A DNA stretch of 64,000 bases from Actinokineospora baliensis (GTDB taxonomy: Bacteria; Actinomycetota; Actinomycetes; Mycobacteriales; Pseudonocardiaceae). Position numbers and translations under genes: made by a program. Below the pieces are notes generated by a model that saw only the letters and a list, made by a program, of their open reading frames with translations, was not told the DNA's origin and did no database searches. Positions 15,976 to 24,756 of the stretch are shown one piece after another. Position 1 is the stretch's first letter; each line of letters opens with the position of its first letter. The stretch covers positions 6,002,001 to 6,066,000 of the forward strand of contig NZ_JAFBCK010000001.1 of assembly GCF_016907695.1 (NCBI RefSeq), written 5' to 3'.

Positions 15976-17825
15976 GCACCGCAACCGCGACCGCGATCGC
16001 CACCCCGACCACGAACCCGACCACCGCGACAGCAACGCGACAGCGCCCCAGGTGGGAACTTCCCTCCTCCCTGGCACTTCTCGTCGCCACCGCCGTGCTG
16101 TACCTGTGGGACCTCAGCGCCTCCGGTATGGGCAACCAGTTCTACGCGGCCGCCGCGCAGGCGGGGACGCAGGACTGGAAGGCGTTGTTCTTCGGCTCGC
16201 TCGACGCGGGCAACGCGATCACCGTCGACAAGCCCCCGGCGGCGCTGTGGCTGATGGGGCTTTCCGGAAGGCTTTTCGGGTTCTCGTCGTTCAGCATGCT
16301 GTTGCCGCAAGCGTTGGCGGGCATCGCGTCGGTGTGGTTGCTCTACCGCGCGGTGCGCCGCTGGTCGGGACCGGGCGCTGGACTGCTGGCGGGTGCGGGA
16401 CTCGCGTTGACCCCGGTCGCGGCACTGATGTTCAAGTTCAACAACCCGGACGCTTTGCTGGTCCTGCTGCTGGTCGCGGGCGCGTACTGCACCGTGCGCG
16501 CGGTGGAGAAGGCCGGTGTGACGTGGCTGGTGCTGGCCGGATCCGCGATCGGTTTCGGCTTTCTCACCAAGATGCTGCAGGCTTTCCTGGTCCTGCCCGC
16601 GTTCGCGCTCGTCTACCTGCTCGCCGCGCCGACGAGCCCGCTGCGCCGCTGGTTGCACCTGCTGGCCGCGAGTGTGGCCGTGGTGGTCTCCGCCGGGTGG
16701 TACGTGCTGGTCGCCGACCTCTGGCCCGCGGCTTCGCGGCCCTACATCGGCGGGTCCACCGACAACACGGTGCTGGACCTGGCCCTGGGCTACAACGGTC
16801 TCGGTCGGATCTTCGGCGGTGACGGCAACGGCGGTGGTGGTGGCGGGGGCGGCGGCAACACCGGCTTCGGCGGTGAGACCGGACTGTTGCGGATGTTCGG
16901 CGCCGCGTTCGGCCCCGAGGTGTCGTGGCTGCTGCCCGCCGCGTTGATCGGTCTGGTCGCCGGGCTGTGGTTCACCCGCCGGGCGCCGCGCACCGACCGG
17001 ACCAGGGCCGGGTTGCTGCTGTGGGGCGGCTGGACGGTGGTGACCGCGCTGGTGTTCAGCTACATGCAGGGCACCGTCCACCCCTACTACGCGATCGCCC
17101 TCGCACCGGGCATCGTCGGCACCGCGGCGATCGCGGCGCGCGAGTTGTGGCGCGGCAAGGGCCACCTGCCCGCGCGAATCGTCCTCGCGTCCATGGTCGC
17201 CGTCACCGCGGGCTGGTCGTTCGTGCTGTTGGGCTGGGACAGCTCGTGGTTGCCTTGGCTGCGCTGGGTCGTCGCGATCACCGGCGTGCTGGCGGCCGCG
17301 GCGATCGCGGTCGGCGCGCACGCCTTCCGCAAGGCCGCTGTGCCGGTGGCGGTCCTGGCGCTGGTCGCGAGTCTGGGTGCGACGGCGATGTACACGGTGG
17401 CCACCGCCGCGACCGCGCACACCGGGTCGATCCCGCTGTCGGGCCCGTCTTCGCAGAGCAGCGGCATGGGCGGCGGGATGGGCGGTGGCGGCACGGTCAG
17501 CGATGAGTTGGTCGCCGCCCTGCAAGCCACGTCCGGGCGTTGGGCGGCGGCGAGCACGGGGTCGCAGGGCGCGGCGCGGCTGCAGTTGGCCAGCGGGCGG
17601 CCGGTGATGGCGATCGGCGGGTTCACCGGGAGCGACCCGGCGCCCACGCTCGCGCAGTTCCAGGCGTACGTCGAGTCCGGACAGGTCCGGTACTACATCG
17701 GCGAGAGCGGCGGCATGGGCGGCGGTCGGGGCGGCGGCGAGATCGCGACTTGGGTACAGGAGAACTTCGCCCAGGTCACGATTGGCGGTCAGACGGTGTA
17801 CGACCTCGCGTCGCCGCTGTCCTGA
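15972..17825 (+). CDS. GT39-family membrane glycosyltransferase (second copy)
   Basis: 617 residues, clearly paralogous to 12759-14600 over the whole length (QALAG-VWLLY, FNNPDALLVLLL, GFLTKMLQAFLVLPAF, SRPYIGGS, GYNGLGR). About 11 helices and an extracytoplasmic C-terminal domain. It has longer Gly-rich tracts: an all-Gly/Asn stretch near 283-300, GMGGGMGGGG near 496-507, and GGMGGGRGGGE near 577-587. The start codon GTG overlaps the stop of the GT2-GtrA gene, so both are made from one transcript: the GT2-GtrA protein supplies lipid-linked sugar and this enzyme would use it at the outer face. Thr/Ala-rich cytoplasmic N-terminus of about 25 residues. Confidence 0.87.
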   Translation: MSTATATAIATPTTNPTTATATRQRPRWELPSSLALLVATAVLYLWDLSASGMGNQFYAAAAQAGTQDWKALFFGSLDAGNAITVDKPPAALWLMGLSGRLFGFSSFSMLLPQALAGIASVWLLYRAVRRWSGPGAGLLAGAGLALTPVAALMFKFNNPDALLVLLLVAGAYCTVRAVEKAGVTWLVLAGSAIGFGFLTKMLQAFLVLPAFALVYLLAAPTSPLRRWLHLLAASVAVVVSAGWYVLVADLWPAASRPYIGGSTDNTVLDLALGYNGLGRIFGGDGNGGGGGGGGGNTGFGGETGLLRMFGAAFGPEVSWLLPAALIGLVAGLWFTRRAPRTDRTRAGLLLWGGWTVVTALVFSYMQGTVHPYYAIALAPGIVGTAAIAARELWRGKGHLPARIVLASMVAVTAGWSFVLLGWDSSWLPWLRWVVAITGVLAAAAIAVGAHAFRKAAVPVAVLALVASLGATAMYTVATAATAHTGSIPLSGPSSQSSGMGGGMGGGGTVSDELVAALQATSGRWAAASTGSQGAARLQLASGRPVMAIGGFTGSDPAPTLAQFQAYVESGQVRYYIGESGGMGGGRGGGEIATWVQENFAQVTIGGQTVYDLASPLS

Positions 17826-17839
17826 CCCCGGCTGGGGTC
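17824..17839 (+). terminator. Possible terminator after the second GT39 gene
   Basis: GACCCC (17824-17829) pairs with GGGGTC (17834-17839) around a 4-base loop, followed by TTT. It overlaps the TGA of the GT39 gene. Short stem, so a weak terminator at best. Confidence 0.4.
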
Positions 17840-17913
17840 TTTGGACCTGGGACAGCGACGACGAGCCCGCGTAGGCTCGGCGTCCACTCGGTTCCGATGC
17901 CACGGGGAGGGGT

Positions 17914-18345
17914 TTGCCGTGCTCGCGCAGACGAGCCCCTCCCAGCACCGGCGAGGCGGTGGCGGCCATCACTGACCACGCCGTACCGCCCAGCACCGAC
18001 CGGCAGCCCAGCCGCGACGGGGTGGTCCCGCGCCAGGGCGGCCCCGCCCGGCTCAGCGGTCACGCGGACCTGCGCAGCCGCCCCGACTTCGAGCAGCTGC
18101 TCGTGGCGCTGTGCAGGCAGGCCACCGGCGATGTCCACTTGGACCTCGCCGAACTGGACTTCATCGACGTGTCCGGTGTGATCACCCTGCTGCGGGTGGC
18201 CGACACCCTGCCGGGGCCCAGCAGGCTGATCCTGCGCAACCCCCCCGCATCCATGCGCCGAATCCTGCAACTGCTCGGCCCCGCCGTCACCAAAGCAGGC
18301 ATCATCGTCGACAGCCCCGACCTCGAACGCCCCGGGCCACGCTGA
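17914..18345 (+). CDS. STAS-domain anti-sigma-factor-antagonist-like protein
   Basis: 143 residues: a poorly conserved, basic N-terminal 45 residues and a STAS domain (about 46-135; RLSGHADLRS, then LDFIDVSGVITLL). In SpoIIAA-type antagonists the phosphorylated Ser follows the Asp (DSSG); here the residue is Val (DVSG), so control by phosphorylation at that site is doubtful. TTG 17914 follows GGGAGG, but GTG 17959 is also possible and would drop 15 residues of low-quality sequence. It could be a partner in the RsbU-type pathway of 3130-4311, although nothing links them. Confidence 0.65.
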   Translation: MPCSRRRAPPSTGEAVAAITDHAVPPSTDRQPSRDGVVPRQGGPARLSGHADLRSRPDFEQLLVALCRQATGDVHLDLAELDFIDVSGVITLLRVADTLPGPSRLILRNPPASMRRILQLLGPAVTKAGIIVDSPDLERPGPR

Positions 18346-18352
18346 AGCCGGA

Positions 18353-18997
18353 TCAGGCGCCTGCGAGGAGGTGGCGAACCTCGGCGTCGTCGACCTGGGT
18401 GAAGTCGGTGTACCAGCGGCCGACGGAGGTGAGGTCGTCCGGGGTCAGCGGGCAGACGACGTCGTCGGCGATGTCGGTGAGGCGGTCGAGGACGGCGGCG
18501 GGGGCGACCGGGACGGCGAGGACGACCTCGTCGGCGCCGAGGTCGCGGACCACGCGGACGGCGGCCTCGACGGTCGAGCCGGTGGCGACGCCGTCGTCGA
18601 CGACCACGGCGGTGCGGCCGCGCAGGGAGCGGGGTTCGGTGCCGCCGCGCAGGCGCCGGGACCGGTCGGCCAGTTCGGTCTTGACCTCGGCGACGGTGTC
18701 GGCGACGTCCGACCAGGACAGTTCCAGCAGGGCCAGTACCGGCTCCGCGCGGACCTCGACCCAGTCCGCGCCCTGCCTGCCCTCGCCCACCGCGCCGACG
18801 GCCAGCTCGGTGGCACCCGGCGCGCCCACCTTCCCGACCAGGACAACGTCGAGCTCGGCGCCGAGCAGCGCGGCGACCTCCGCGGCCACCGGCACACCGC
18901 CGCGCGGCAGGCCGAGGACGACCGGGTTGCGGTCCCGCAGGTGTTCGAGTTGCGCGCCGAGCACCTGCCCGGCGTGTGCGCGGTCGGCGTAATGCAT
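18353..18997 (-). CDS. Phosphoribosyltransferase-domain protein
   Basis: 214 residues with the type I PRTase signature VVVDDGVATGST (PRPP loop) and an N-terminal RNPVVLGLPRGGVPVA strand-loop. Such stand-alone actinobacterial PRTases are often annotated as putative phosphoribosyltransferase beside stress genes; the substrate base is not predictable. The ATG at 18997 (MHYADR) is chosen over an upstream start because the family begins close to this residue. It is divergent from the small membrane protein gene at 19123. Confidence 0.75.
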   Translation of the reverse strand: MHYADRAHAGQVLGAQLEHLRDRNPVVLGLPRGGVPVAAEVAALLGAELDVVLVGKVGAPGATELAVGAVGEGRQGADWVEVRAEPVLALLELSWSDVADTVAEVKTELADRSRRLRGGTEPRSLRGRTAVVVDDGVATGSTVEAAVRVVRDLGADEVVLAVPVAPAAVLDRLTDIADDVVCPLTPDDLTSVGRWYTDFTQVDDAEVRHLLAGA

Positions 18998-19122
18998 ACG
19001 ACCAGTGTGCGACACGCCACGTCAGCTCGCCGGACGACGACTTTCGGCCGGGCGTGAATGACTCGCGCCCGGGGCGGGTACTTCACCGGCAAGACCCCAC
19101 CGAGCGAGTCAAGGGAGCGGAC

Positions 19123-19398
19123 ATGACGGTCACCGGCATCTTCACCGCGCTGATCATCGGTTTGATCATCGGCGCACTGGGGCGCTTGGTGGTTCCCGGC
19201 AAGCAGTCGATCCCGATCTGGCTGACCATCGTGGTCGGTATCGCCGCTGCCTTCCTGGGCACCGCGCTGGCCAACGCGGTCGGCGTCGGCACCACCGCTG
19301 GCGTGGACTGGATCGAGATCATCTTCCAGATCGGCCTCGCCGCGATCGGGGTCGCGCTGGTGTCCGGGTTCTACGGGCGCAGTCACGTGCACCGCTAA
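19123..19398 (+). CDS. GlsB/YeaQ/YmgE-family small membrane protein
   Basis: 91 residues with three hydrophobic helices (about 5-25, 31-52, 64-84) and the family features GALGRLVVPGKQ and FLGT after helix 1. Members of this family are stress-induced inner-membrane proteins of unknown mechanism (transglycosylase-associated protein is a legacy name). The ATG at 19123 has AAGGGAG seven bases upstream. It ends just before a strong bidirectional terminator. Confidence 0.8.
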   Translation: MTVTGIFTALIIGLIIGALGRLVVPGKQSIPIWLTIVVGIAAAFLGTALANAVGVGTTAGVDWIEIIFQIGLAAIGVALVSGFYGRSHVHR

Positions 19399-19432
19399 GA
19401 CCGGTGGCGTGACGGGCAGGGATGCACAGGGG

Positions 19433-19466
19433 AAGGCCCCCGACCGGGCGACCGGTCGGGGGCCTT
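19433..19466. terminator. Strong bidirectional terminator hairpin
   Basis: A perfect 15-bp stem: AAGGCCCCCGACCGG (19433-19447) with its complement (19452-19466), loop GCGA. It sits between the convergent genes ending at 19398 (plus) and 19483 (minus) and can serve both. Confidence 0.9.
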
Positions 19467-19482
19467 TGTGCCTCTGCCGGGG

Positions 19483-21699
19483 TCAGCCGACCGGGTCGAG
19501 CTGGCGGGTCTGCTCGGCGTCGGTCTCGGCGGGGACCGGGCGGCGCGAGCGCAGCATCGCGGGCACCCACCAGTTGCGCTCACCGAGCACGCCCATCAGC
19601 GCGGGCAGCACGACCGCCCGGATGATGGTGGCGTCGAGCAGGATGGCGGTGGCCAGGCCGACGCCCATCTGCTTCATGTCGATCGTGCTCAGCGTGGCGA
19701 AGATGGAGAACACGCCGACCATGACCGCCGCGGCGCTGGTGACCACGCCCGCCGAGGACGTGATGCCCTTGGCGATCGCCGCCCGGGTGTCCAAACCGGA
19801 CTCCTTCGCCTCGCGGATGCGGCTGACGACGAACACGTGGTAGTCCATCGACAGTCCGAACAGGACGACGAAGAGCATCAGCGGCAGCCAGGCGACGATG
19901 CCGCCGGTGGAGGTGAACCCGAGCAGGCCCTCGGCCCAGGTGCTCTGGAACACCAGCACCAGCACGCCGTAGGCGGCCCCGGCGGAGAGCATGTTGAGCG
20001 CGATGGACGACAGCGCGATCAGCGGGGCGCGGAAGGTCCAGGTCATGATGATGAAGGTCAGCAGCAGCACGATCGCGATGACCCAGGGCAGCGACTCGTT
20101 CATCGAGTCGACGAAGTCGTTCTCCCCCGCGGTCTGCCCGCTGACGGCGAACTCGGCGCCTGAGACGGAGCCGACGGTCTGCGGCAGGGCCACCGTGCGC
20201 AGCCAGGTCAGCGAGGCGTCGGCCTCCTGGCTGGCCGCCGAGGACGAGATGGGGGCGCTGAGCAGGAACACCCGGCCGTCGGCGGAGCGCATGACCTCGA
20301 TGTCGCGCTCGTGGGCGAAGCCGGGGTCGGCCTTGATCCGGTCGGTGAGCGCGGTGACCGCGGTGGCGGTCTGCTCGACCTTGTCCGCCGGTGCCCGCAC
20401 GCCGACCGCGTGGGTGGCCCCGGTGCTGGGGAACGCGGCGGTCATCCGGTCGTAGGACTGCATGATCGGGATGCTGCGGGGCAGGTCGGCGTCCGACGGC
20501 GAGTTCAGCTTCATGCCCAGCGCCGGGATGGCCAGCGCGACCAGGGCGAGACCGGCGACGGTGAGGGTGATGGCCGGGCGGCGCAGCGAGGGCCGCAGGA
20601 TGGCCTTCCAGACCCGGGGCTCGCCGCCGCGGGCGGAGAGCCGCCACACGAACGGGACCCGGGGCTTGTCGATCCAGCGGCCCAGCTTGGCCAGCATCGC
20701 GGGCAGCACGGTGATGGACCCGATGACCGCGGCCAGCACCACCAGGATCGAGCCGATGGCCATCGAGGTGAAGATGGCGTCGTTGGCGACGAACATGCCC
20801 GCCATGGCGACCACGACGGCGAACCCGGAGACCACGATGGCGTGCCCGGAGGTGGCCGCGGCCATCTCCACGGCGTCGAGGTGGGTGCGGCCCTTGGCGC
20901 GTTCCTCCCGTTCGCGCCGGACGTAGAACAGCGAGTAGTCGACGCCGACGGCCATGCCGATCAGCAGGATCATGCTCGAGGTGTTGTCCGAGGCCGGGAT
21001 CAGCTGCGAGGCCAGCGCGGACAGGCCCATCGCGGCGCCGACGGCCGAGAGCGCCAGCAGCACCGGGATGCCCGCGGCGATGACCGCGCCGAAGGCCACC
21101 AGCATGATGATCAGGGTCACCGGGATGCTGATCAGCTCGGCCTTGGCGAAGTCGTCGCCGAGCGCGGTCGAGAGCGCCTTGTTCAGCGACTCGCCGCCGA
21201 CCTGCTCGACCCGCAGGTCGGGGTGGGCCGCCTGCACCGCGGCGGTGGCGTCGAGCAGCGGCTGGAGGCGCTCGTCGGCGGTCTTGCGGTCACCGGCGAT
21301 GTCGATGCTGACCAGGACCGCGTCCCCCTTGGGCGACGGGAACGGCTCGGCGACGTCACCGACCTCCTTGAGCCCGGACATCCTGGTCCGCACCTCGTCG
21401 GCCACCTCCGTCGCGGCGGCCTGGTCGAGGGCGCCGGAGCGGGCCGTGATCAGCACGTTCTCGGTCGCCGGGCGGGTGAAGCCCGCGTCGTCGACCATCT
21501 TCTGGTAGACGGCGAGCTCGCCCTTGGCGTTGTCGTCGAAGTCGGTGGTCTTGGTGCCGACCAGGTTGCCGACGCCGATGCACACCGCGACGAACACCAC
21601 CCACGCGGTGATCGCCCGCCACGGGTGCTCGGCGCTCCACCGCGCGATCCGCACCGTCGCCATCGGTCTTGCCTGCTTGTCCCCTGCCGTGCTGGCCAT
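19483..21699 (-). CDS. MMPL/RND-family transporter
   Basis: 738 residues with about 12 membrane helices in two homologous halves, each with a large extracytoplasmic loop after its first helix. MMPL features: a DYSLFYVRR motif at the end of the first helix bundle and its repeat in the second half, FGLSMDYHVFVVSR. This family exports lipids or hydrophobic drugs using the proton gradient. Start M1 (21699) follows a GGGGGG run; M13 (21663, MATVRIARW) is an alternative that matches the usual family start just before the first helix. Two overlapping palindromes (21811-21836) lie upstream, between it and the nudC stop. Confidence 0.88.
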   Translation of the reverse strand: MASTAGDKQARPMATVRIARWSAEHPWRAITAWVVFVAVCIGVGNLVGTKTTDFDDNAKGELAVYQKMVDDAGFTRPATENVLITARSGALDQAAATEVADEVRTRMSGLKEVGDVAEPFPSPKGDAVLVSIDIAGDRKTADERLQPLLDATAAVQAAHPDLRVEQVGGESLNKALSTALGDDFAKAELISIPVTLIIMLVAFGAVIAAGIPVLLALSAVGAAMGLSALASQLIPASDNTSSMILLIGMAVGVDYSLFYVRREREERAKGRTHLDAVEMAAATSGHAIVVSGFAVVVAMAGMFVANDAIFTSMAIGSILVVLAAVIGSITVLPAMLAKLGRWIDKPRVPFVWRLSARGGEPRVWKAILRPSLRRPAITLTVAGLALVALAIPALGMKLNSPSDADLPRSIPIMQSYDRMTAAFPSTGATHAVGVRAPADKVEQTATAVTALTDRIKADPGFAHERDIEVMRSADGRVFLLSAPISSSAASQEADASLTWLRTVALPQTVGSVSGAEFAVSGQTAGENDFVDSMNESLPWVIAIVLLLTFIIMTWTFRAPLIALSSIALNMLSAGAAYGVLVLVFQSTWAEGLLGFTSTGGIVAWLPLMLFVVLFGLSMDYHVFVVSRIREAKESGLDTRAAIAKGITSSAGVVTSAAAVMVGVFSIFATLSTIDMKQMGVGLATAILLDATIIRAVVLPALMGVLGERNWWVPAMLRSRRPVPAETDAEQTRQLDPVG

Positions 21700-21810
21700 G
21701 CTCGAGATCCCCCCGCTTACCGGAATGGAGTCCTGCTTCGTTGGGCAGAACAGTGTCAGCGCGGGGAGCGCGGCGAATCAGGAGTCGTCCCGGATCTTGT
21801 CCCCCGGAAG

Positions 21811-21836
21811 CACCCCTAGGGGTGACCGGGGTCACC
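21811..21836. promoter_or_regulatory. Two overlapping palindromes upstream of the MMPL gene
   Basis: CACCCCTAGGGGTG (21811-21824, perfect) overlaps GGTGACC-gg-GGTCACC (21821-21836). They lie in the 154-bp gap between the nudC stop and the MMPL start (both minus). No T-run follows, so an operator is more likely than a terminator. Confidence 0.4.
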
Positions 21837-21853
21837 GGGAAGCGTTGCGCCGG

Positions 21854-22696
21854 TTAGGAACCGACCAGCCAGCGGTCCACAAGGTACGACTCCACCGAGT
21901 CGGGCCGCCGGTCACCGAGCGCGGCCACCTCGGCACGGGTGAACCAGCGCGCCTCGTCGAGTTCGTCGCGGTCGACGGCGATGTCCGGCGACAGCGCGAC
22001 CGCGCGGAAACCGAGCATCAGTCCGGATGGGAACGGCCAGGCCTGCGACGCGAGGTAGTGCACGGCCCCGACGGCGACCCCGGACTCCTCGGCGACCTCG
22101 CGGCGCACCGCGTCCTCCAGGCTCTCGCCGACCTCGACGAACCCGGCCAGGGTGGAGAACCCGCTGGCGCCGCGGTGGCGGCCGAGCAGGCAGCAGTCAC
22201 CGTGCTCGACCAGGACGATGATCGCCGGTTCGATGCGCGGGAACAGGAGTTTGCCGCAGCCGGTGCACTCGCGGACGTGGCCACCGTTCGTGTCGCGCGC
22301 CTGCGCGCCGCAAGCGCCGCAGAACCGCTGGTTGCGCCGCCAGTGCAGCAGCCCGCGGGCGTAGGCGAGGCGGGTGGCGTCCTCTGGGCCGAGGTCGGCG
22401 AACAGCGCGCGGGTGTCGGCGGTGCCGTCGGCGGAGACAGCGGCGACGGCGACCGATTCGTCCATTTCGGACAGGTCCTGCGCGAAGAAGCCGGTGTCGC
22501 CGTCGAGGCCGAGGAAGACTGCGTCGGCGGCGGGTGGGGCGTGCAGCGGTCGGCCGTCGCGGACCAGGATCCGGTCGCGCCAGAACACCAGCGCGGCGCC
22601 TGCCGGTCGCAGACCGTCGAGCCACGCGGCGTCACCGCGTCGCGCACCAGCCCGGTCCAAGGTCAAGCCGCTATAAGGCAGGACAGAGTTCTCCAC
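21854..22696 (-). CDS. nudC: NAD(+)/NADH pyrophosphatase (NudC type)
   Basis: 280 residues. NudC splits NAD(H) into NMN(H) and AMP and also removes NAD caps from RNA. The zinc ribbon is C126-C129 and C144-C147, the Nudix box is at about 185-207 (GFVEVGESLEDAVRREVAEE), and the NADH-specificity motif follows as SQAWPFPSG (SQPWPFPxS in the family). Start: GTG 22696 with GGAGG six bases upstream; the open frame continues far upstream but through the divergent SDR gene. Divergent from 22832. Confidence 0.88.
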   Translation of the reverse strand: MENSVLPYSGLTLDRAGARRGDAAWLDGLRPAGAALVFWRDRILVRDGRPLHAPPAADAVFLGLDGDTGFFAQDLSEMDESVAVAAVSADGTADTRALFADLGPEDATRLAYARGLLHWRRNQRFCGACGAQARDTNGGHVRECTGCGKLLFPRIEPAIIVLVEHGDCCLLGRHRGASGFSTLAGFVEVGESLEDAVRREVAEESGVAVGAVHYLASQAWPFPSGLMLGFRAVALSPDIAVDRDELDEARWFTRAEVAALGDRRPDSVESYLVDRWLVGS

Positions 22697-22831
22697 GTTG
22701 AGCCTCCATCGGTGGTTCTCCCCCCACCCTGTCACGCTCGCGCGGCGCGGGCCAGGGAGATGGTGGACACCTCTGGTGACCCGGTAGTAACTTCCGGTTC
22801 GGCGCTTTCCCACCGACCAGCGGAGGACCCA

Positions 22832-23584
22832 GTGACCCAGCGGATCGCCATCGTGACCGGCGCGGCGCGCGGCATCGGCGCCGCGATCGCCACCCGGTTG
22901 GCGCGCGACGGGTTCGCCGTGGCGGTGCTCGACCTGGACGCCGCAGCGGCATCCGGGACCGTCGAGGCGATCACCTCGGCGGGCGGGACCGCGCTGGCGG
23001 TCGGCGCGGACGTCAGCGCGACCGAGCAGGTCGAGGCGGCCGTGGCGGAGGTGGCCGAGGAGCTGGGGCCGCCGACGGTGCTGGTCAACAACGCCGGGAT
23101 CCTGCGCGACAACCTGCTGTTCAAGATGGGCGACGACGACTGGGACGCGGTCATCGGGGTGCACCTGCGCGGCGCGTTCCTGATGAGCCGCGCGGTGCAG
23201 CGCTACCAGGTCGAGCAGCGGTACGGCCGGGTGGTGAACCTGTCGAGCACGTCCGCGCTGGGCAACCGGGGCCAGGCGAACTACGCGACCGCCAAGGCGG
23301 GGTTGCAGGGCTTCACCAAGACGCTGGCGCTCGAACTGGGCCGGTTCGGGGTCACGGCGAACGCGATCGCGCCGGGGTTCATCGAGACCGACATGACCGC
23401 GGCCACCGCGGCGCGACTCGGGATGTCGTTCGAGGACTTCAAAGCCGGTGTCGCGCAGGCGATCCCGGTCGGCCGGATCGGGCAACCGGAGGACATCGCC
23501 GCCACAGCGGCGTTCCTGGTCAGCGAAGAGGCCGGATTCGTGTCGGGGCAAGTCATCTACGTCGCGGGCGGACCGAAGGACTGA
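22832..23584 (+). CDS. Short-chain dehydrogenase (3-oxoacyl-ACP reductase type)
   Basis: 250 residues, classical SDR: TGAARGIG cofactor loop (9-16), NNAG, catalytic Ser in NLSSTSALG with Tyr and Lys in YATAK, and PGFIETDM. NADPH-linked reduction or oxidation of a beta-keto/hydroxyacyl group; FabG-like. The GTG at 22832 has GGAGG five bases upstream. Two bases separate it from the acyl-CoA dehydrogenase gene, so it forms an operon with two FadE-like genes and probably serves a beta-oxidation-type degradation (inference). Confidence 0.85.
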   Translation: MTQRIAIVTGAARGIGAAIATRLARDGFAVAVLDLDAAAASGTVEAITSAGGTALAVGADVSATEQVEAAVAEVAEELGPPTVLVNNAGILRDNLLFKMGDDDWDAVIGVHLRGAFLMSRAVQRYQVEQRYGRVVNLSSTSALGNRGQANYATAKAGLQGFTKTLALELGRFGVTANAIAPGFIETDMTAATAARLGMSFEDFKAGVAQAIPVGRIGQPEDIAATAAFLVSEEAGFVSGQVIYVAGGPKD

Positions 23585-23586
23585 GG

Positions 23587-24756
23587 ATGGGCGAAGCACA
23601 GGAGCGGGTCGCGGCGTTGTTGGCCGAGCACGACCCGACGACGACCGACCGGCTGGAGTTCCTGCGGGCGCGGTTCGACGCGGGTCTGGCGTGGGTGCAC
23701 TTCCCGGTGGGGCTGGGCGGTTTGAGCGCGCCGAGGGCCATGCAGCAGGAGGTCGACGAGGCGTTGACCGCCGCGGGCGCGCCGGACAACAACCCGCGCC
23801 GGATCGGGATCGGCCTCGGCATGGCGGCGCCGACGATCCTGGCGTACGGCACCGGGGAGCAACACCGGCTGTTGCGTCCACTGTGGACCGGCGAAGAGGT
23901 GTGGTGCCAGCTCTTCAGCGAGCCCGGCGCGGGATCGGACCTGGCCGCGCTGGCGACGAGGGCGCGCCGCGACGGGGACGACTGGGTGGTGACCGGGCAG
24001 AAGGTGTGGACTTCGAGCGCGCACAACGCCCGGTGGGCCATCCTGGTCGCCCGCACCGATCCGGACGTGCCCAAGCACGCCGGGCTGACCTACTTCGTCT
24101 GCGACATGACCGCTCCGGGCGTGGAAGTGCGGCCGCTGCGGCAGATCACCGGTGAGGCCGAGTTCAACGAGGTGTTCCTGACCGACGTGCGCATCCCGGA
24201 CTCGGCCCGGTTGGGCGAGATCGGCGACGGGTGGCGGGTCGCGCAGACGACGCTGATGAACGAGCGGGTCGCCATCGGGTCGCGGTCTTCGGCGCGCGAG
24301 GCCGGGATGGTCGGTGTCGTCGCCGAGACGTGGCGGGCGCACCCGGATCGCCGCACGGCGGCGGCGCACGACCAGTTGCTCGGCCTGTGGGTCGAGGCGG
24401 AAGCGTTGCGGCTGGCCGGGGTCCGGTTGCGCCAGCAGTTGGCGGCGGGCGCACCGGGGCCGGAGGGATCGGCGATGAAGCTGGGTTTCGCCCGGCTGTC
24501 GCAGGCGTTGTCCGGGTTCGAGGTGGAGTTCTTGGCCGAGGACGGGTTGCGCTACGACGACTGGACGTTGCGCCGCCCCGAACTGGTGGACTTCACCGGC
24601 CGCGGCCCCGGGTACCGGTACCTGCGGGCGAAGGGCAACTCGATCGAGGGCGGCACCTCCGAGGTGCTGCGCAACATCATCGCCGAACGGGTGCTCGGCC
24701 TGCCCGCGGAGCCCAGGGTCGACAAGGACGTCCCGTGGAAGGACCTCCCCCGATGA
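23587..24756 (+). CDS. Acyl-CoA dehydrogenase, subunit 1
   Basis: 389 residues covering the full acyl-CoA dehydrogenase fold: FAD-site motifs CQLFSEPGAGSD and VTGQKVWTSSAH, a middle beta domain, and a C-terminal helical domain ending KGNSIEGGTSEVLRNIIAE. It resembles the FadE pairs used for sterol or branched-chain acyl-CoAs in mycobacteria and relatives, where two different subunits form a heterotetramer. The next gene starts with ATGA overlap, which supports a paired complex. FAD-dependent, cytoplasmic. Confidence 0.87.
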   Translation: MGEAQERVAALLAEHDPTTTDRLEFLRARFDAGLAWVHFPVGLGGLSAPRAMQQEVDEALTAAGAPDNNPRRIGIGLGMAAPTILAYGTGEQHRLLRPLWTGEEVWCQLFSEPGAGSDLAALATRARRDGDDWVVTGQKVWTSSAHNARWAILVARTDPDVPKHAGLTYFVCDMTAPGVEVRPLRQITGEAEFNEVFLTDVRIPDSARLGEIGDGWRVAQTTLMNERVAIGSRSSAREAGMVGVVAETWRAHPDRRTAAAHDQLLGLWVEAEALRLAGVRLRQQLAAGAPGPEGSAMKLGFARLSQALSGFEVEFLAEDGLRYDDWTLRRPELVDFTGRGPGYRYLRAKGNSIEGGTSEVLRNIIAERVLGLPAEPRVDKDVPWKDLPR

